A DNA stretch of 64,000 nucleotides from Hyalella azteca (lineage: Eukaryota > Arthropoda > Malacostraca > Amphipoda > Hyalellidae). The position numbers and the translations under genes were made by a program. Position 1 is the stretch's first letter. Each line of letters begins with the position of its first letter. The stretch spans positions 62,001 through 126,000 of the forward strand of contig NW_025941725.1 of NCBI RefSeq assembly GCF_000764305.2, written 5' to 3'. Of the stretch, positions 10,141-22,213 are shown one piece after another. The notes under the pieces are model-generated. The model ran no database searches and was not told the DNA's origin. It worked only from the letters and a program-made list of their open reading frames with translations.

Positions 10141-12489
10141 AGAGACGGAGTGAGAGGCAATGCATTCACCCAAATTGCAACGCTCTCTGCTTCAGTGGAG
10201 GCTTCGTTAGATCTCTTTTGATCACTCGTGCTCAGTTCGCAACTATGAAAATTGTTACAATGAGTTCTCTAAACTTGAATATTGATTCATCGCTTAATTT
10301 TCTACATTTTTGTCGATGTTGAGACTTTAACCAATAACAAGACTTTAACAAATATTTCCTTACCAAACTACGAAAGCTTCTTTGTAAACTATATATGCGT
10401 ACGCGGTAGCCTGGTTCTCTATCATAATTCTTATGGAATTTCATTCGCTGAAACTTGTGTGATTCTGAATGTTGACGAAATAGTACCACGTTGTTATGTC
10501 GTATTAAATAGTTTTAATTTATTCTCATATAAATTAATTTAGAAAAATTTTTCAATACGTTAATTGTACGTGACTTCGCATGCATTTCGGAAGTATTGCT
10601 GACGTATTTTGCATATTGCAAGCACCGACTTCGTCTTGTGGAAGTCTTTCAAATTCTGAGACGCTCCCTCACCCTGTGCGGCATTCAGTGCAGTTAATGG
10701 CGGTAAATATTCTTGATTACATCGCTTTGGTTCGCTGCTCAGAACTGAGGGCGTTCCCCTGACTTCATATAGTGCATCTTCCCTTGAATTTAATCTAATA
10801 TCGGAAGAAGCTTTTTGAATAATTTGAATATTGATGAATATTTTAACAGAGGTTGTGCTGAAGATCATGCTGCAGGTTATAAAAGCTTATACTAGCAGAC
10901 GCTCCATATATGCCAACGGTCATGTTGTAAATAATCTCAATTTCTCTAAACAATATATCAAAACGGGAATAACGAATGATCAAGTAATTAGTCTAGCTCT
11001 GTATGCAAGATTTTAAAAGTGATTAATGTAAAACATTTATCACTTAAAGCCCCACATAGCATTTAGTGTGCCCGTGAGAATATGGTACAAATCTAAATCT
11101 ATACCCATGTTTTTTCAGGATCTTCAAAGAATATTTCGGTTTCCCAAACATTCTGTGCTACTTAATCTCACAACTGCTTTATCAATTCCTCCCTCCTTCA
11201 GTTCTCATGTTTGCTTATTCAACCGTGAAGCTCCCCTCTTTTCTACTTGTATTCGACCCTCGCTTTGATATTCATGTCCTCGTCTTGGAATTGTAACCCT
11301 CTTCTAGTTTGCCTTGTACGTCTTCACGCAGGCTGCCCACGTGTGTCATTTGAATCTTACTTTTTTTAAACTGCGAATCGAATTCGGGAAGCAAAGGTAC
11401 CTATGTTCGTCGTAGCATCAAAAAGGCTAGTTTTTAGTTCCAAAGCTTTTACACGGTGAAGATACATCAAAACACGTGGGAAATCTCAGAAAACAGTATT
11501 TGATATTAGATGTTAACTATTTCCTTTTTTGTCTACAGAGATAAGTACAGATTAGGTTTTACTGTTTCATTACTAAGCAAAAATGTAGAGAATCTAGAGT
11601 CAAAGTTCATATTTGATCTAATAAGGATTTTATCAAATACTGATTTTATAATAAGGATTTTATAAAATAAAAAGTTTTGTCAATATTGTGCACCAGTTTA
11701 AAGTGGAAAATTAGCTAGTTATATATGAAAGGTCAAGAACTGAATTTACATACACTACATTTTTACTAGCATTGCCAGCAGTATTTTTTCCTATAGTCCC
11801 GTAACCTTGCAAGCTCCTCTTATAAACCCGCATATTTAGTTTCTCCAAGCCAACATAATTGGATTTTGGTACCGATATTCCGGCATTATTTTTACGGCTC
11901 CGACGTCCCGCCATGTGTTGCAGATCGGACAAGGAATCTAAGGAGCCATAAAGGACCCAAACCAAAACACTGGGCATGGATCTCAGCTAGGTGTGTGTAT
12001 GTGCGAGTCTTGCGTAATAAAAACAATGGGAAAAAAATGGTCGCGACTTCCCAAGCCTGGGCAATTAAGAAGTTGCTATGGATGAAGCGCCCTTGTGCGA
12101 TGCTCACCGACCGTGTGATATTACGACACGCCTTCATACCGTGCCTGAACTCCTTGGCTTTTATTGCTGTGGGTTTTACTTTCGCACGGTTATTGTTTTT
12201 ACCGTGAATGATGTGCATGAAGAGGTGTTTTTGGTAAGCCTCTGGTATTCATGCCTTAATCCCAGCCAAGGAACTTATAAGTTTCCCTTTCTTTCTGTGA
12301 TTTTCACACAGTGATGGCGTTGCGTTGTGTAGAATTGTCTGTGCACTTAACCTAAATATTTCCTAAGTCTAACATCGCTCTGACAAAGTACTGAACATGC
12401 ATCTTATGTTTTCATTGTCCTGAAGTTTCGCATTTTGCATAGTTTTCAAGAGAAAAATAAAATTTTTCCACACGCCGCTCTGCGTATCT
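10141..12489. other. No gene supported
   Basis: The sequence is AT-rich. Several overlapping frames of 60-113 codons occur on both strands (for example 11866-12207 + and 11892-12218 - over the same bases). That mutual overlap argues that at most one is real and probably none is. I recognise no domain in them. Confidence 0.35.
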
Positions 12490-12620
12490 AGTCGCTATGT
12501 GTTTTAAGATCACTACGTGTACTTAAGTCTCTACGTGTACTCCAGTGGCTACGTGGACTTAGGTTGCTATAGACGTATACTTAGGTTGCTATGTATACTT
12601 AAGTTGCTACGTGTTCTTAA
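12490..12620. repeat. About 21-bp degenerate minisatellite
   Basis: Six or so units of the form GCTACGTGTACTTAAGTT, with heavy variation (CTATGTGTTTTAAG, GGCTACGTGGACTTAGG, GCTATGTATACTTAAG). Confidence 0.7.
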
Positions 12621-12690
12621 ACCCTTGCCTGTATTTGAACGAGTTTTGATTGTAGGCCGCTGTACAATTATGTGTTCTTAGGCGACAAAG

Positions 12691-12966
12691 TTGTTCACTC
12701 CGCAGGCGGCAGTCGAGACGACCTTGCGTGTCAGGCGGAGAGCTAAAGTCCAGCTAAACAAGACGGCTGGTCCAAGACAATTTTTTGTCAACGAAGAAAC
12801 TTTTTTGTTATCTTACTGCTTGGTCAAGAAAAGTCTACTAGAGCTGAGTGAAAAACTTGCCAGAGTCATTAAGGAAGTGCCTCGGTTTTGGAGAGTCGAC
12901 GTGGCAATGAAAATATTTTTTGGGGCTGAAAATGTTTGGTCATTGAAGTCGACAATATTGAAGTAA
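12691..12966 (+). other. Unassigned open frame, about 91 codons
   Basis: Residues about 32-91 have a plausible amphipathic composition (FVNEETFLLSYCLVKKSLL, then EKLARVIKEVPRFWRVDVAM). No family is recognised. The first codon is not ATG, and no promoter or splice evidence is seen. It could be a decayed transposon or exon fragment. Confidence 0.12.
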
Positions 12967-14508
12967 TTAAATGGATTATTCTCTAATTTTTAATGAAGTT
13001 GGTTATACGCTTTTACCCCATTTTTTGAGCAAATAATGTTGTCACAAGATGAAATTTTATTGCTTGAACTAATAATTTCTTTAGCACTCAAGACAAGCCC
13101 AAGAGAACTGTATGAAAATTCCACAAAATTGGCTCAATAAAAAAAGCTGGCTTCTTGACGAAGATAAAGACTTACACACAAGCTGATTATGATGAATGAC
13201 TCGTTTTTTATCCTATTAGATTCATCCGTGGACCGCGCCCCGGATCCCTTATCGTTGTTTACGCACCATTATCTTCTAATTTAACTCGAGGTATGTAGCA
13301 GTTTCGCTCGAGCGCTCAACTTATCTCTCTCAGAGCTGCCGCTCGAAAAATTTAGCTTAGTATGAGAGAAGCCTGTGCTGATGCCCGCTAATCTTTTAAC
13401 TAATCTCTCCTAAATATATCTTAAGGGTCAAAAGCAAGTATGGAATGGCTTCAAACAAAGGATATTATTGCCTAGCTTGGGTGGGGGAACTCTCAGAAAA
13501 GCGGATGTGCGAACAAAACAAACCAGGTTAGTGCGGGTAAGAAGCGTGCTGCTGTTGCATGTAGCGCCCTCTGAGCTCTTGAGTTTTCCGTAGAGCAGCT
13601 TGTGTTCGAATTACGTTCATGCTTTCAGCCTTTTAACGTCAGTTTATCTACGTCAACCGGCCAAATAATTGAATGCGATTTTTACTCAAACGCATTCGAG
13701 TTTATTATAACTAAAAACGCTTTTCCATGAGTTCAAGTATAAATCACATTCAGAGTAATTATTCAGTTTGAAAAACGTGTTTTGTCTGTTACCATACATT
13801 AGATTAAAGAAATAATGTCATGGCAAGTTTATTTGATGCATAGAACTAGAAAAATGCGGCATGAATTTGATTCTCAGTGCGCAAATTTGATTCTCAGTGC
13901 GCGGATGAGACAAAGCAATTATGGTAGCCGTGTAAAATATGATCCATGTTAACATGATACAGTTTCTCATTCTTCCTAATTTTTGGTTACGTGCTCTTCG
14001 TGAGAACTGAAAGCATTCAATGCTAATGACTATTTTGTATTTATTCCGCTTACAAACAAATGTCTCGTGAACAATGCACATGCGTGTGAACTTGTATTAC
14101 AATTAGTAGTAACTCATTCAGCGCGTATACCTCAGAAATGTGTCGTGTATGACTGGGAAGTTTATCAAATGTTTAGTAGTAAATGTTTAATTTTTGCCTT
14201 GTAATCCAATCAGTATTTGAATCCCAGTATCCGGGATTTAACGGATCAACTTTTTAATGGTTAAAATCAACTGCCTTTCAGCTGAAGAGTATACAAGCAC
14301 ATATACAGCTCAATCGCACCAGCACCAATTCTGCTGTTTCAGCACCAATTCTGTTTACATCCTCTGTTTGAATCTTCTTGTAAAATTTTATTGCCTGAAA
14401 TCCAAAATATTTATTTCTGTATACTTAATGAGTCTTTTCAACATTGTATTGCATTGTTTTCAAAAGTTTAAAAAAGTGTACTCGCCGCTATATTCTACTG
14501 GCAAGTAG
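12967..14508. other. Mostly featureless, one small direct repeat
   Basis: AT-rich with stops. A 21-bp unit AATTTGATTCTCAGTGCGC is repeated twice at 13865-13903. Nothing else is supported. Confidence 0.45.
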
Positions 14509-14848
14509 GATCTGCAAAAATGTTCTCGCTGCGATGTTGTACGGACAAGCAGGAGGCAGGTGCGGTGTAGTGACACATCTGCACAAATATTCTCGCTGCG
14601 ATGTTGTATGGACAAGGAGGAGGCAGGTGTAGTGTAGTGACACTTCTGCAAAAAATGTTCTCGCTGCGATGTTGTACGAACAAGGACTAGGCATGTGTAG
14701 TGCAGTGACACATCTGCAAAATATTCTCGCTGCGATGTTGTACGAACAAGGAGTAGGCATGTGTAGTGCAGTGACACATCTGCAAAATGTTCTCGCTGCG
14801 ATGTTGTACGGACAAGAGGGAGGCAGGTGTAGTGTAGTGACACACCTG
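14509..14848. repeat. 65-bp minisatellite, 5 units
   Basis: Five units share TCTCGCTGCGATGTTGTA, ACAAG(G/C)AG, AGGCA(G/T)GTG and GTAGTGACACATCTGC. Because the unit lacks stops in several frames, frames of up to 127 codons run through it on both strands. Three minus-strand frames and two plus-strand frames are open over the same units, which is typical of repeat artefact. Confidence 0.9.
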
Positions 14849-14883
14849 GTGAGTGTTTGAGATCTAAGAGAATTTAATTAATT

Positions 14884-14914
14884 TTTCAGTCATTCGCATT
14901 GTGAATGACTGAAA
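14884..14914. other. 12-bp hairpin after the 65-bp array
   Basis: TTTCAGTCATTC (14884-14895) and GAATGACTGAAA (14903-14914) are exact reverse complements with a 7-base loop. It lies 36 bp beyond the minisatellite end. A weaker inverted pair of GCGTTATTT words follows. Confidence 0.65.
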
Positions 14915-17505
14915 TTGCGTTATTTTGCAATAAATAACGCATTGCGTTATTTTACATTTGCGACCAAACGAAGCAAGAAACTTTGGAAAATATTTGTAAA
15001 AGTCAACAACGAATAATCATAAATGCTCATTTCATTGTCGGTTATTTGTTTCTGTGACAAAATGTTGTTGATTCACAGCAGACAATATTTATATGTTTAC
15101 TCGCGAGTATACATTATAACATTTTAGAAAATTTTTGAATTAATTATTAGTCAAATTTTGCAACAGATCCTTCTCTGGACTCACTTTGTTCATAATCGTA
15201 TCAATTTACACTCATTGAACATTTCTGTCATTGAACTTGCCAAGAGATTCGCTTTTCTACTAGTTCATTGGAATGCAATTTGAGCGTCCAAGACATGGGC
15301 CCTCTGTACTTTAGACGCGTTTCCGGCACACGAATGCCGCGCCTCCGATCGAACTCGCTACATCCAAGGGTGTATAGTAGCGTCTCAGTGGAAATTACGA
15401 CCATCTTTTGCAAATTTGAATATTGTAAACCGATACCGATACGTGCTCCCACTTACAGCCCTAACGCCTGGGTCCGCCGAGACACCGCGTACCGACGGGG
15501 CTTAGCCCCTTGGCTCTTCTGAAACTAAAAAGAAATAACCTGCATATGGTTATCCGACTTCTGTAGTAACATGTGTTAAACCCAACGGTCTTCGTAAAGT
15601 AGTGGGAGGACTCTGTCATACCACTGTCCTGAATACGTTCGAGTTGAAACAATTTTAGTTGAAATTATGAGCTTGTATCACTACTTTAGAATGCTGCATC
15701 TGATGCTTAAATTCTTTACATGAATTGGATTTTTCTCATTTCATTACCAGTGTGGGTTATTATTATTAGTAGTTTATTATTGATTGTAAGAAGCGTCTCT
15801 ACTTTACCGGCCAGCAAGAAAGTCAGTCGTGTTTATGAGTCATCAAACGACGACTTTACAACTTTCGGTGGTTAAGGAATGACGATACTGAAATTGAATA
15901 TTAAGGATATCGGAAAATTATTACTTTTTGGTCCGACATGGAGTAGGACCAAAATGGAGTTTTTGTCCGTTTGTTAAATTGAGTATGTGTCATCCGTGAT
16001 TTTCATCTCGACTTTGGCTGATGCTGTTGAAGGGTGTAAATTTCCTCATTTGCAGTCTGAAGACTATTTCCATTTTATAAGATATAATTTTTTTGGTCAA
16101 TAGTCACATGAATGCAATTAAATTTCAGGGAAATATTAGTGATACGTGGTCGAGATATAATGAATTCTTACAGAGGCGAGTAAAAGCGTAGCGGGAAGTA
16201 CATAATGATTCTGATTGTCTTGTCAAGAGGAGAGAAGTGCGTCGCATTATGAAACTCAATTGGTTTCACTTTACCTAATTGCCTCAATATTCACTCTCAA
16301 TTACTCTTGAATTCCGTCTACTCTATTAAATACCCTAAGTTGTCACACAAAACTTATATTATCATTAAATTGCATTCGTTACTGAATTAAATTCACAATA
16401 GCCACTTTTAATTCAAGCTTCGCAGAAATGCTTCCTCAAATTCAATCCCCTTGCAGCCCTCAACCAAACTCCGTCTCAGTTGTGCTCGGAATCTTCTCAT
16501 TAGCTTCGGTGATCTCCGTGTAATATTTCCTGTACGTGGGCTGTGCTATGCACACATGAACTACGAGCGCAAACTTCTCCCTTGTTCATTAGTGTTGGAA
16601 GCGCCGCTCTTGAACCCATGGCTTCCTGCCTGTAGCTGGGCTGGCAGTGAAGGTCTCAAGATGACTCTCATAAATCTCCGTATCCCGACCCGCTTCACGC
16701 GACTTCCTCTTAAGAAAATTATGATGTTCCTAAACTGGTGCTGGGAAGGTCATTGAGAGTTTGGATTCAGTTTTTGAAATTAGGATGTTATCGATGGTCG
16801 ACTGTTCGATTTTAGATTTAAATGCCTAAGCTGAATCTAATAAACGATTTTCATGAATTCCGATATCCGGCTCATCTGAAAATTGAGGCATCTGTGCTAA
16901 AATAATACTTTCTATTCCAATTGTTATTTTATGAAGCACCTCGTATTCCAGGCAACTGTGATTGGTTTACTTCTGTTTGTTGTGTTATTTCAGTGTGTCC
17001 GTATCCTTCATTTATCTCCGCATCCAGTTGCTTTTCTCATGAGTTGAAGGGGACTGGGATGTGATCATTTCCTTCGAGCGACATTAATGGCTTATTTTTT
17101 TATGTGAGCGACCGTGAATCTCCTTGAGCAGGCGGCTGATCTTAGGACTTAATTTGCTGTGCAAGATGGCAGCCACAAACTAATATTGTTCGACCTTAGA
17201 ATTTCGTTTCTGTCTAACCTAATATTCTGGTTCTGTCCATCATTTTTCCCCTCGTTTTTCGTCTTGAGGTCCAAAATAGGCTTAATAGGGATATTTTATT
17301 TTTTTTTTATTTACTTATTGGGGAAACTTTTTCTTTTATAATACTACTGGCTGCGCTCCATTTGTTTCAATCAAAGAGATGGTTAGTCTGGGACACGCCG
17401 AGTGTACTATCAATTATTATAAATATTCCTCCGTCGCTATTTTCCTTTTTTCGGCTGTTATTCCATTGCTTGCCACGGTTTTAGTTGATTTATCTAAGAC
17501 AACGC
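14915..17505. other. No gene supported; two GC-richer pockets
   Basis: Two pockets, about 15290-15520 and 16440-16750, have higher G+C than their flanks and hold 84-101-codon frames on one or both strands. None has a recognisable domain. The rest is AT-rich and unremarkable. Confidence 0.35.
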
Positions 17506-17661
17506 TTTTTAGCGCATTTTCTCATATATGGAAAAAGTGCACTATTGTGCTCGCCATGTCTGTCTGTCCGTCTGTCTGTCCGTCCGGTACCTCAAATTTT
17601 TATCAACGAGAAAATGCGCTCTCTGTCACCCACTGCAGTGAGTACTGAGTTATATTTTTTT
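17506..17661 (+). mobile_element. HINE-like element, copy C
   Basis: Complete layout: TTTTTAGCGCATTTTCTC, GCACTATTGTGCT, GTCY run (GTCTGTCTGTCCGTCTGTCT), GAGAAAATGCGCT, CCACTGCAGTGAGTACTGAG and TTATATTTTTTT. The SalI-like centre GTCGAC of other copies is changed here to ATCAAC. No target-site duplication is seen. Confidence 0.85.
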
Positions 17662-18407
17662 CTTGCTAATTCATCAACGCCATCGCCTTGGCTACGGCAA
17701 CGGAGCGCCCAGTTCCGCAGATGAGAATCGTGACTTGTGTTCAATGGATGCAGAATTAAGCTTGCTCCATAAATCCATTAATTTCAACCCCACGAAGTGC
17801 TTCCATAATCTGTCGCCTTTTGAAGATCATTAATTCAGTTTATTTTGCATCGCTCTCGCTTATCAAAAACATTTCTTAATCTGAATGAATGTTGTTTTCT
17901 GTGCCTTTATCTTATTGGAATTGAGAAATAGGAAAATTGTAGATAATAGAAAATTTAAGCTATTTTCGTTCATACTCTGCTCCCGCTCAGCGACTCTCAT
18001 GAAGCACCTCGCATTATTCCGTTCCAGCGCATTTCCACTAGCGCTTAGCTCGAAGTTTCAACGAAAAATTTCGCAACTACCAAAGTTTGTACACAAAAAG
18101 GCGCTCGTTCTTCGCTTCATATCTATTGCCGGAATAATCACGGGCGCAAGTTAGATTTTATTTTCTACAAGTCTCTAGCGTTCATCGTGCGCTCTAAACT
18201 GTTTATTGGATCACACGATCGAATTTTCGCCACCGAGGTTTTACGATCGGTTATTAACTACCAGACTTACTCGTGGCGTTGCTGGCGGTGGCTAAGTTAA
18301 AAACTTTTCGTCTGGGCCTTGAAACGTTGAAGTCAGACTTGAATAAGCATGAGATTTCGTCCCTTAATTATTACCGTGAGATTTTCTTCTATAAATAAAA
18401 AAAACGA
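17662..18407. other. No feature seen
   Basis: AT-rich. An 89-codon frame at 17885-18154 (+) has no recognisable domain. Confidence 0.4.
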
Positions 18408-18500
18408 AAACCCCCTTGTACCATGGTTTTAAAACCATGGGTTTTGGTTTTAAAAGCCCGAAAACCCCTTGTTTCCATGGTTTCAAAACCATGGGTAAGG
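18408..18500. repeat. Direct repeat of 20-bp palindromes
   Basis: CCATGGTTTTAAAACCATGG (18421-18440) is a perfect palindrome. About 54 bp on, CCATGGTTTCAAAACCATGG (18475-18494) is the same palindrome with one change. Each is preceded by CGAAAACCCC and CTTGT and followed by GG. A third CCATGG lies at 18501-18506. Confidence 0.8.
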
Positions 18501-18506
18501 CCATGG

Positions 18507-19013
18507 GCCTATTTCTTCAATACCGATACTTCTATTCTATTCTATTTCTTCATCTACTAATGATTATATAAAATCTGTGTCTTTTCATTCATGCATCAAC
18601 TATTCGACACTTTTCTTCTTGCTAAATTACAATTTCTCAACGCAATTAAGCACTAAATATTTAAGAATATTCATCATCTCGCTCAGCAATTTCCTCCGTT
18701 GGAGTTGCTTATAGCAATATAAATATTATTCCGCCCTTTTATATAATAATAATATAATTATTATCATAATTTATAATAATAATTTTCCGCCCTTTTCGCT
18801 TCCTAGTTTGCCATTTGATCAATAATAAACTTCTAAGTAATATCCACTTGAAGGGAAGGTGTTACCACTCCCCTCTAATCTAAGCTTCTGACTGACACGA
18901 ACAGTAATTCTATTGAAGAATCCCGAGCACGTGTCTGTAACGACCAAGTTAATAGGATTGCTGATATTTCATCACGTGAGCAGTTAGTTTGTTCTTTGAA
19001 ATTGGGCATGACA
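18507..19013. other. AT-rich, with a TAATAA-rich patch
   Basis: A patch of TAATAAT words (about 18735-18785) lies between two copies of CCGCCCTTTT, as if a simple repeat expanded or inserted between short direct repeats. No gene signal. Confidence 0.45.
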
Positions 19014-19213
19014 TTTTTAGCGCATTTTCTCATTTATGAAAAAAATTCCCTATTGTGCTCGTCATGTCCGTCCGTCCGTCCGTCCGTCCGTCCGTCCGTC
19101 TGTCCGTGACTTCACGTTTTCGTCGACGAGAAAATGCGCTCTCTCTGTGTGTGCATTTTCTCTGCCGACGAGAAAATGCACACACTGCAGTGAGTACTGA
19201 GTTATATTTTTTT
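19014..19213 (+). mobile_element. HINE-like element, copy D, with extra inner hairpin
   Basis: It has the usual ends, with about eight GTCC units as the microsatellite. After the normal GAGAAAATGCGCT it carries an extra inverted pair, GTGTGCATTTTCTC (19149-19162) and GAGAAAATGCACAC (19170-19183), before the CTGCAGTGAG end. Both extra arms carry the same change from the family's GCGC, so they still pair exactly. Confidence 0.85.
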
Positions 19214-20054
19214 CAAATAGCAAAGATTTTGCTTATTGCATTTTATACTGCTTTCCCGCACTTAATTGTGTCGGAATTGCACTCTTGTATTCTGATTTTA
19301 CTTATTTCTAATATTACGTATTGTGGATATGCAATGTCCAAGTAAATGAATAATAAAGTTTATTTTTACAAGTTTTAACCGAGAATTAACTAAGAAACAG
19401 TACATTCGTTTTAAATGCACCTGCAAGCCTAGCAAAATTCCGCCTTAGCATTGAACTTTTTTCTCAGACGTCGCTTCACCTTCTATATGAGCGTCATGCA
19501 CTACAATTTCAGACGTCGTGATTTAATAACTCGCATTTACTTTAATTAACTGTTATATTTAGAATATTTTTGGTTTAATTATTAAATACACATTCATTTC
19601 TTTCTAATTCATCGTTACTGCTCCCAAAAATATTTTCTTAGGTAAACATATAATTATTGTTTCCAAATTAATATTTTTCAGGCGCCTAAACGATTGTTTT
19701 AATTTCCTCGCTATTCTATATTTATTTAATATTTTCAATGCATTAAATCGGGTTCCAATCGTAATCATTAATAATTCATATGATGGTAGTATAGCTCACT
19801 ATCAACGATATTATCCGCTCACAAAATTTAACGTATATACGATCTGTACAAGCAGAACATTTATGATTTTCTTAATATTGAAGCGTTCGCAAATCGTTTA
19901 CCAGCTTCAAATCGGTATAGCTTGTATTGATAATTCAATACTTTCCTCCTTAAGAATTCTTGTCTGTTTTCATAATTGAATTATGTGTGTTGTTGAATTA
20001 ATCGATTGTCACCTTCATGCATAAACCTCATCCTCGATCACGTCTCGAGTTACT
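19214..20054. other. No feature seen
   Basis: Very AT-rich with stops in every frame. Confidence 0.45.
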
Positions 20055-20113
20055 GATCTATAAGCTAAGCCAGATCTATAAGCTAAGCCTGATCTATAAG
20101 CTAAGCCAGATCT
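20055..20113. repeat. 18-bp tandem repeat, 3.3 units
   Basis: GATCTATAAGCTAAGCCA is repeated three times (one unit ends CCT), followed by GATCT. The repeat has no stop in one frame and so gives a short artefactual frame. Confidence 0.85.
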
Positions 20114-20266
20114 CGCATGCAGACGCGCCTGTTACACAAGCTGTAGGGATAAGTGACGTTCAATTAAAGCTGAAGCAGACGTGCAGTGACCTTGTAGCAG
20201 ACGAAGAAAAAAATAATGTTGCGTAAAAATGGCATTTACGAGTGATAAAGTTTGTTTTCATTTTTG

Positions 20267-20413
20267 TTTTTAGCGCAATTTCTAATTCATGGAAAAAATG
20301 CACTATTGTGCTTGCCATGTCCGCCTGCCCGTCCGTCCGTGACTTCACGTTTTCGTCGACGAGAAAATGCGCTCTCTGTCACTCACTGCAATGAGTACTG
20401 AGTTATATTTTTT
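20267..20413 (+). mobile_element. HINE-like element, copy E
   Basis: TTTTTAGCGCAATTTCTAAT start, short GTCC/GCCT run, TTTTCGTCGACGAGAAAA, GAGAAAATGCGCT, CTCACTGCAATGAG and GAGTTATATTTTTT. The first inverted arm has decayed (GCGCAATTTCTA), and the terminal palindrome has one mismatch. Confidence 0.82.
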
Positions 20414-20639
20414 GTAATTTGATAGGATTTGTTTCATGTTCAAATTACCAGAAGATAATATGAACAAATTGATTTTTTTAACTGCCGAAGCGAAAAGTGA
20501 AGGCTTTAGCATTCGGATGCTATAAAGCTGTTTTATTTATTTATTTCTTGAGTGGATTATCGGAAACTATTTCCATTTGTAATTACAAAATTTCCTTTTA
20601 AATGCATTGGCATCAATATATAGGAGTCGAGGAGTTTAT

Positions 20640-20790
20640 TCGTTCACTTAGATAAATCAGTGAGGTTTTGTCCAAATGAGGATTCACTTATTGCACATCC
20701 TTGCCTATTTTGGCATGGCAAAAAGGAGTACCAGTGCTACGTGCAGAAAGTGAAACTATTTTGGGACATGACCCATTCATTTGTCTCAGT
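20640..20790. repeat. Old dispersed duplicate, locus 1
   Basis: This segment aligns along its length with 26130-26300. Shared landmarks are TTTGTCC, CATCCTT, a CA(C/A)AAAAGG(A/G)-like word, then CAGTGC(T/C)ACGTGCAG(A/G)AAGT, and a final ATATGAC/CATGAC. Translated similarity is comparable in a plus frame and in a minus frame, so I cannot say which strand, if any, was coding. It is probably a decayed transposon or repeat family. Confidence 0.55.
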
Positions 20791-21710
20791 ACACGCTTGA
20801 TAGATAAATGGTCCAACGAATAAATTTTGTAAAGCTAATTTATTGCTTTATATTAGAGGGTGGCCGGAGAATTTCTATAAGTGCATTGCAATCGTTTCGA
20901 TTAATTTATTCGTGAACGCGATGTTTTTCAATATTTTTTAACTCAAATATAATGAGAAAATCTCTGATCTCGTTTGAGGAAGCCTATAACTTGTGCGCAA
21001 ACAGCGAGATTCTTGTAAAATTTTCCGCGTGTTTGGCTGCTTATCGCGTGAAGCGGAAGCTTTTTTTCTCGCTAATCTAAAATTATTTACATTTTACGTG
21101 TTCGCTCGAGTGCATCCAATCTCTGGTGGAGCGCAGCTGTGCAAGCTACCGCATGGCACGCTCAGATGAATCGTTTTGTTGCATGGCGTTAGAGTCGCTG
21201 CGTTGGCGCAACTTTTTAGTTTACGTTGACGTCAGAAAAAACTTAAAATACCAATTCATGAATGTTTTACTTTGAAAAATGTGTTGCTACTTAGACTACA
21301 ATTCTCAAAAAATGCATGCGTTACATTTGGATGAATGAAAGTATGTACTACTCTAAGCAATGAGTTGTATCCTTTCTTGGATGATGCATTAATAATCATC
21401 TTGCATGATATTATGGTTGTTTGAAATAAACTGCTTGCACAAAACTTGCAATGCTCATCATTTTAAGCGAGTGCAATAACAGTCTATACATTACTATCTG
21501 TAAGGAGGCTTCATCCAGTCAAGCCTTTTTCTATTAGTTCGCCGACCAAAATTTAGTTCTGGCTTGGTATGTTTCAATGATTTTTTTTTTCTTTTTCTTT
21601 GGTAAATCCACGTGCATGATTGCGGTTTAGTGGATGATTGAATCCACGGCCCCACATTGATTAGAGATTGTTTATGAATCCACGGTCAATTTTGTAGTCC
21701 GTTGATAGAA
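20791..21710. other. No feature seen
   Basis: AT-rich, with a slightly GC-richer bit near 21110-21240. No open frame or array is supported. Confidence 0.4.
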
Positions 21711-21925
21711 ACATCCACCACCACGGTTGTGGTTTGGTGGCAAATAAACCCAGGACCAGAGTTATACCACGGTTGTGGTTTGGTGGCAAATAAACCCAGG
21801 ACCAGAGTTATAGTTTGACCAGAGTTATAGTTAGTTATAGAGACCCAGGACACAGAGTTTTACAGAGTTATAGACCCAGGACCAGAGTTATAGTTATAAA
21901 ACCAGAGTTTTATAGTTTTATAGTT
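21711..21925. repeat. CCACGGTTGTGG repeat, first block
   Basis: Two units of about 47 bp carry CCACGGTTGTGGTTTGGTGG, AAATAAACCCAGGACC and AGAGTTATA. A run of shorter degenerate ACCAGAGTTATAG units follows. CCACNNNTGTGG gives each unit a small hairpin. Confidence 0.8.
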
Positions 21926-22213
21926 TATTCACAGCCACGGTTTTTGATTGGGTGGTGGACACATTCACAGCCACGGTTGTAGTCGAGTGGTAGATACATC
22001 CACGTCCGCGGTTGTGGTCTGGTGGCAAATAAACACTGGACCAAGGTTGTAGTGTTATGGTAGACACATTCACAGCCACGGTTTTTTGGTTAGGTGGTAG
22101 ACACATTCACAGCCACGGTTTTTGGTTAGGTGGTAGACACATTCACAGCCACGGTTTTTGGTTAGGTGGTAGACACATTCACAGCCACGGTTTTTTGGTT
22201 AGGTGGTAGACAC
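21926..22213. repeat. 36-bp minisatellite
   Basis: Units read ATTCACAGCCACGGTTTTTG, GTTAGGTGGTAGACAC. The last four are almost identical. Earlier ones are diverged and share the CCACGGTT core with the preceding block, so both blocks probably derive from one repeat. Confidence 0.85.

Noticed and set aside
14460..14860. Open frames of up to 127 codons on both strands
   Set aside because: They run through the 65-bp tandem repeat, whose unit lacks stops in several frames at once. Five overlapping frames cannot all be genes.
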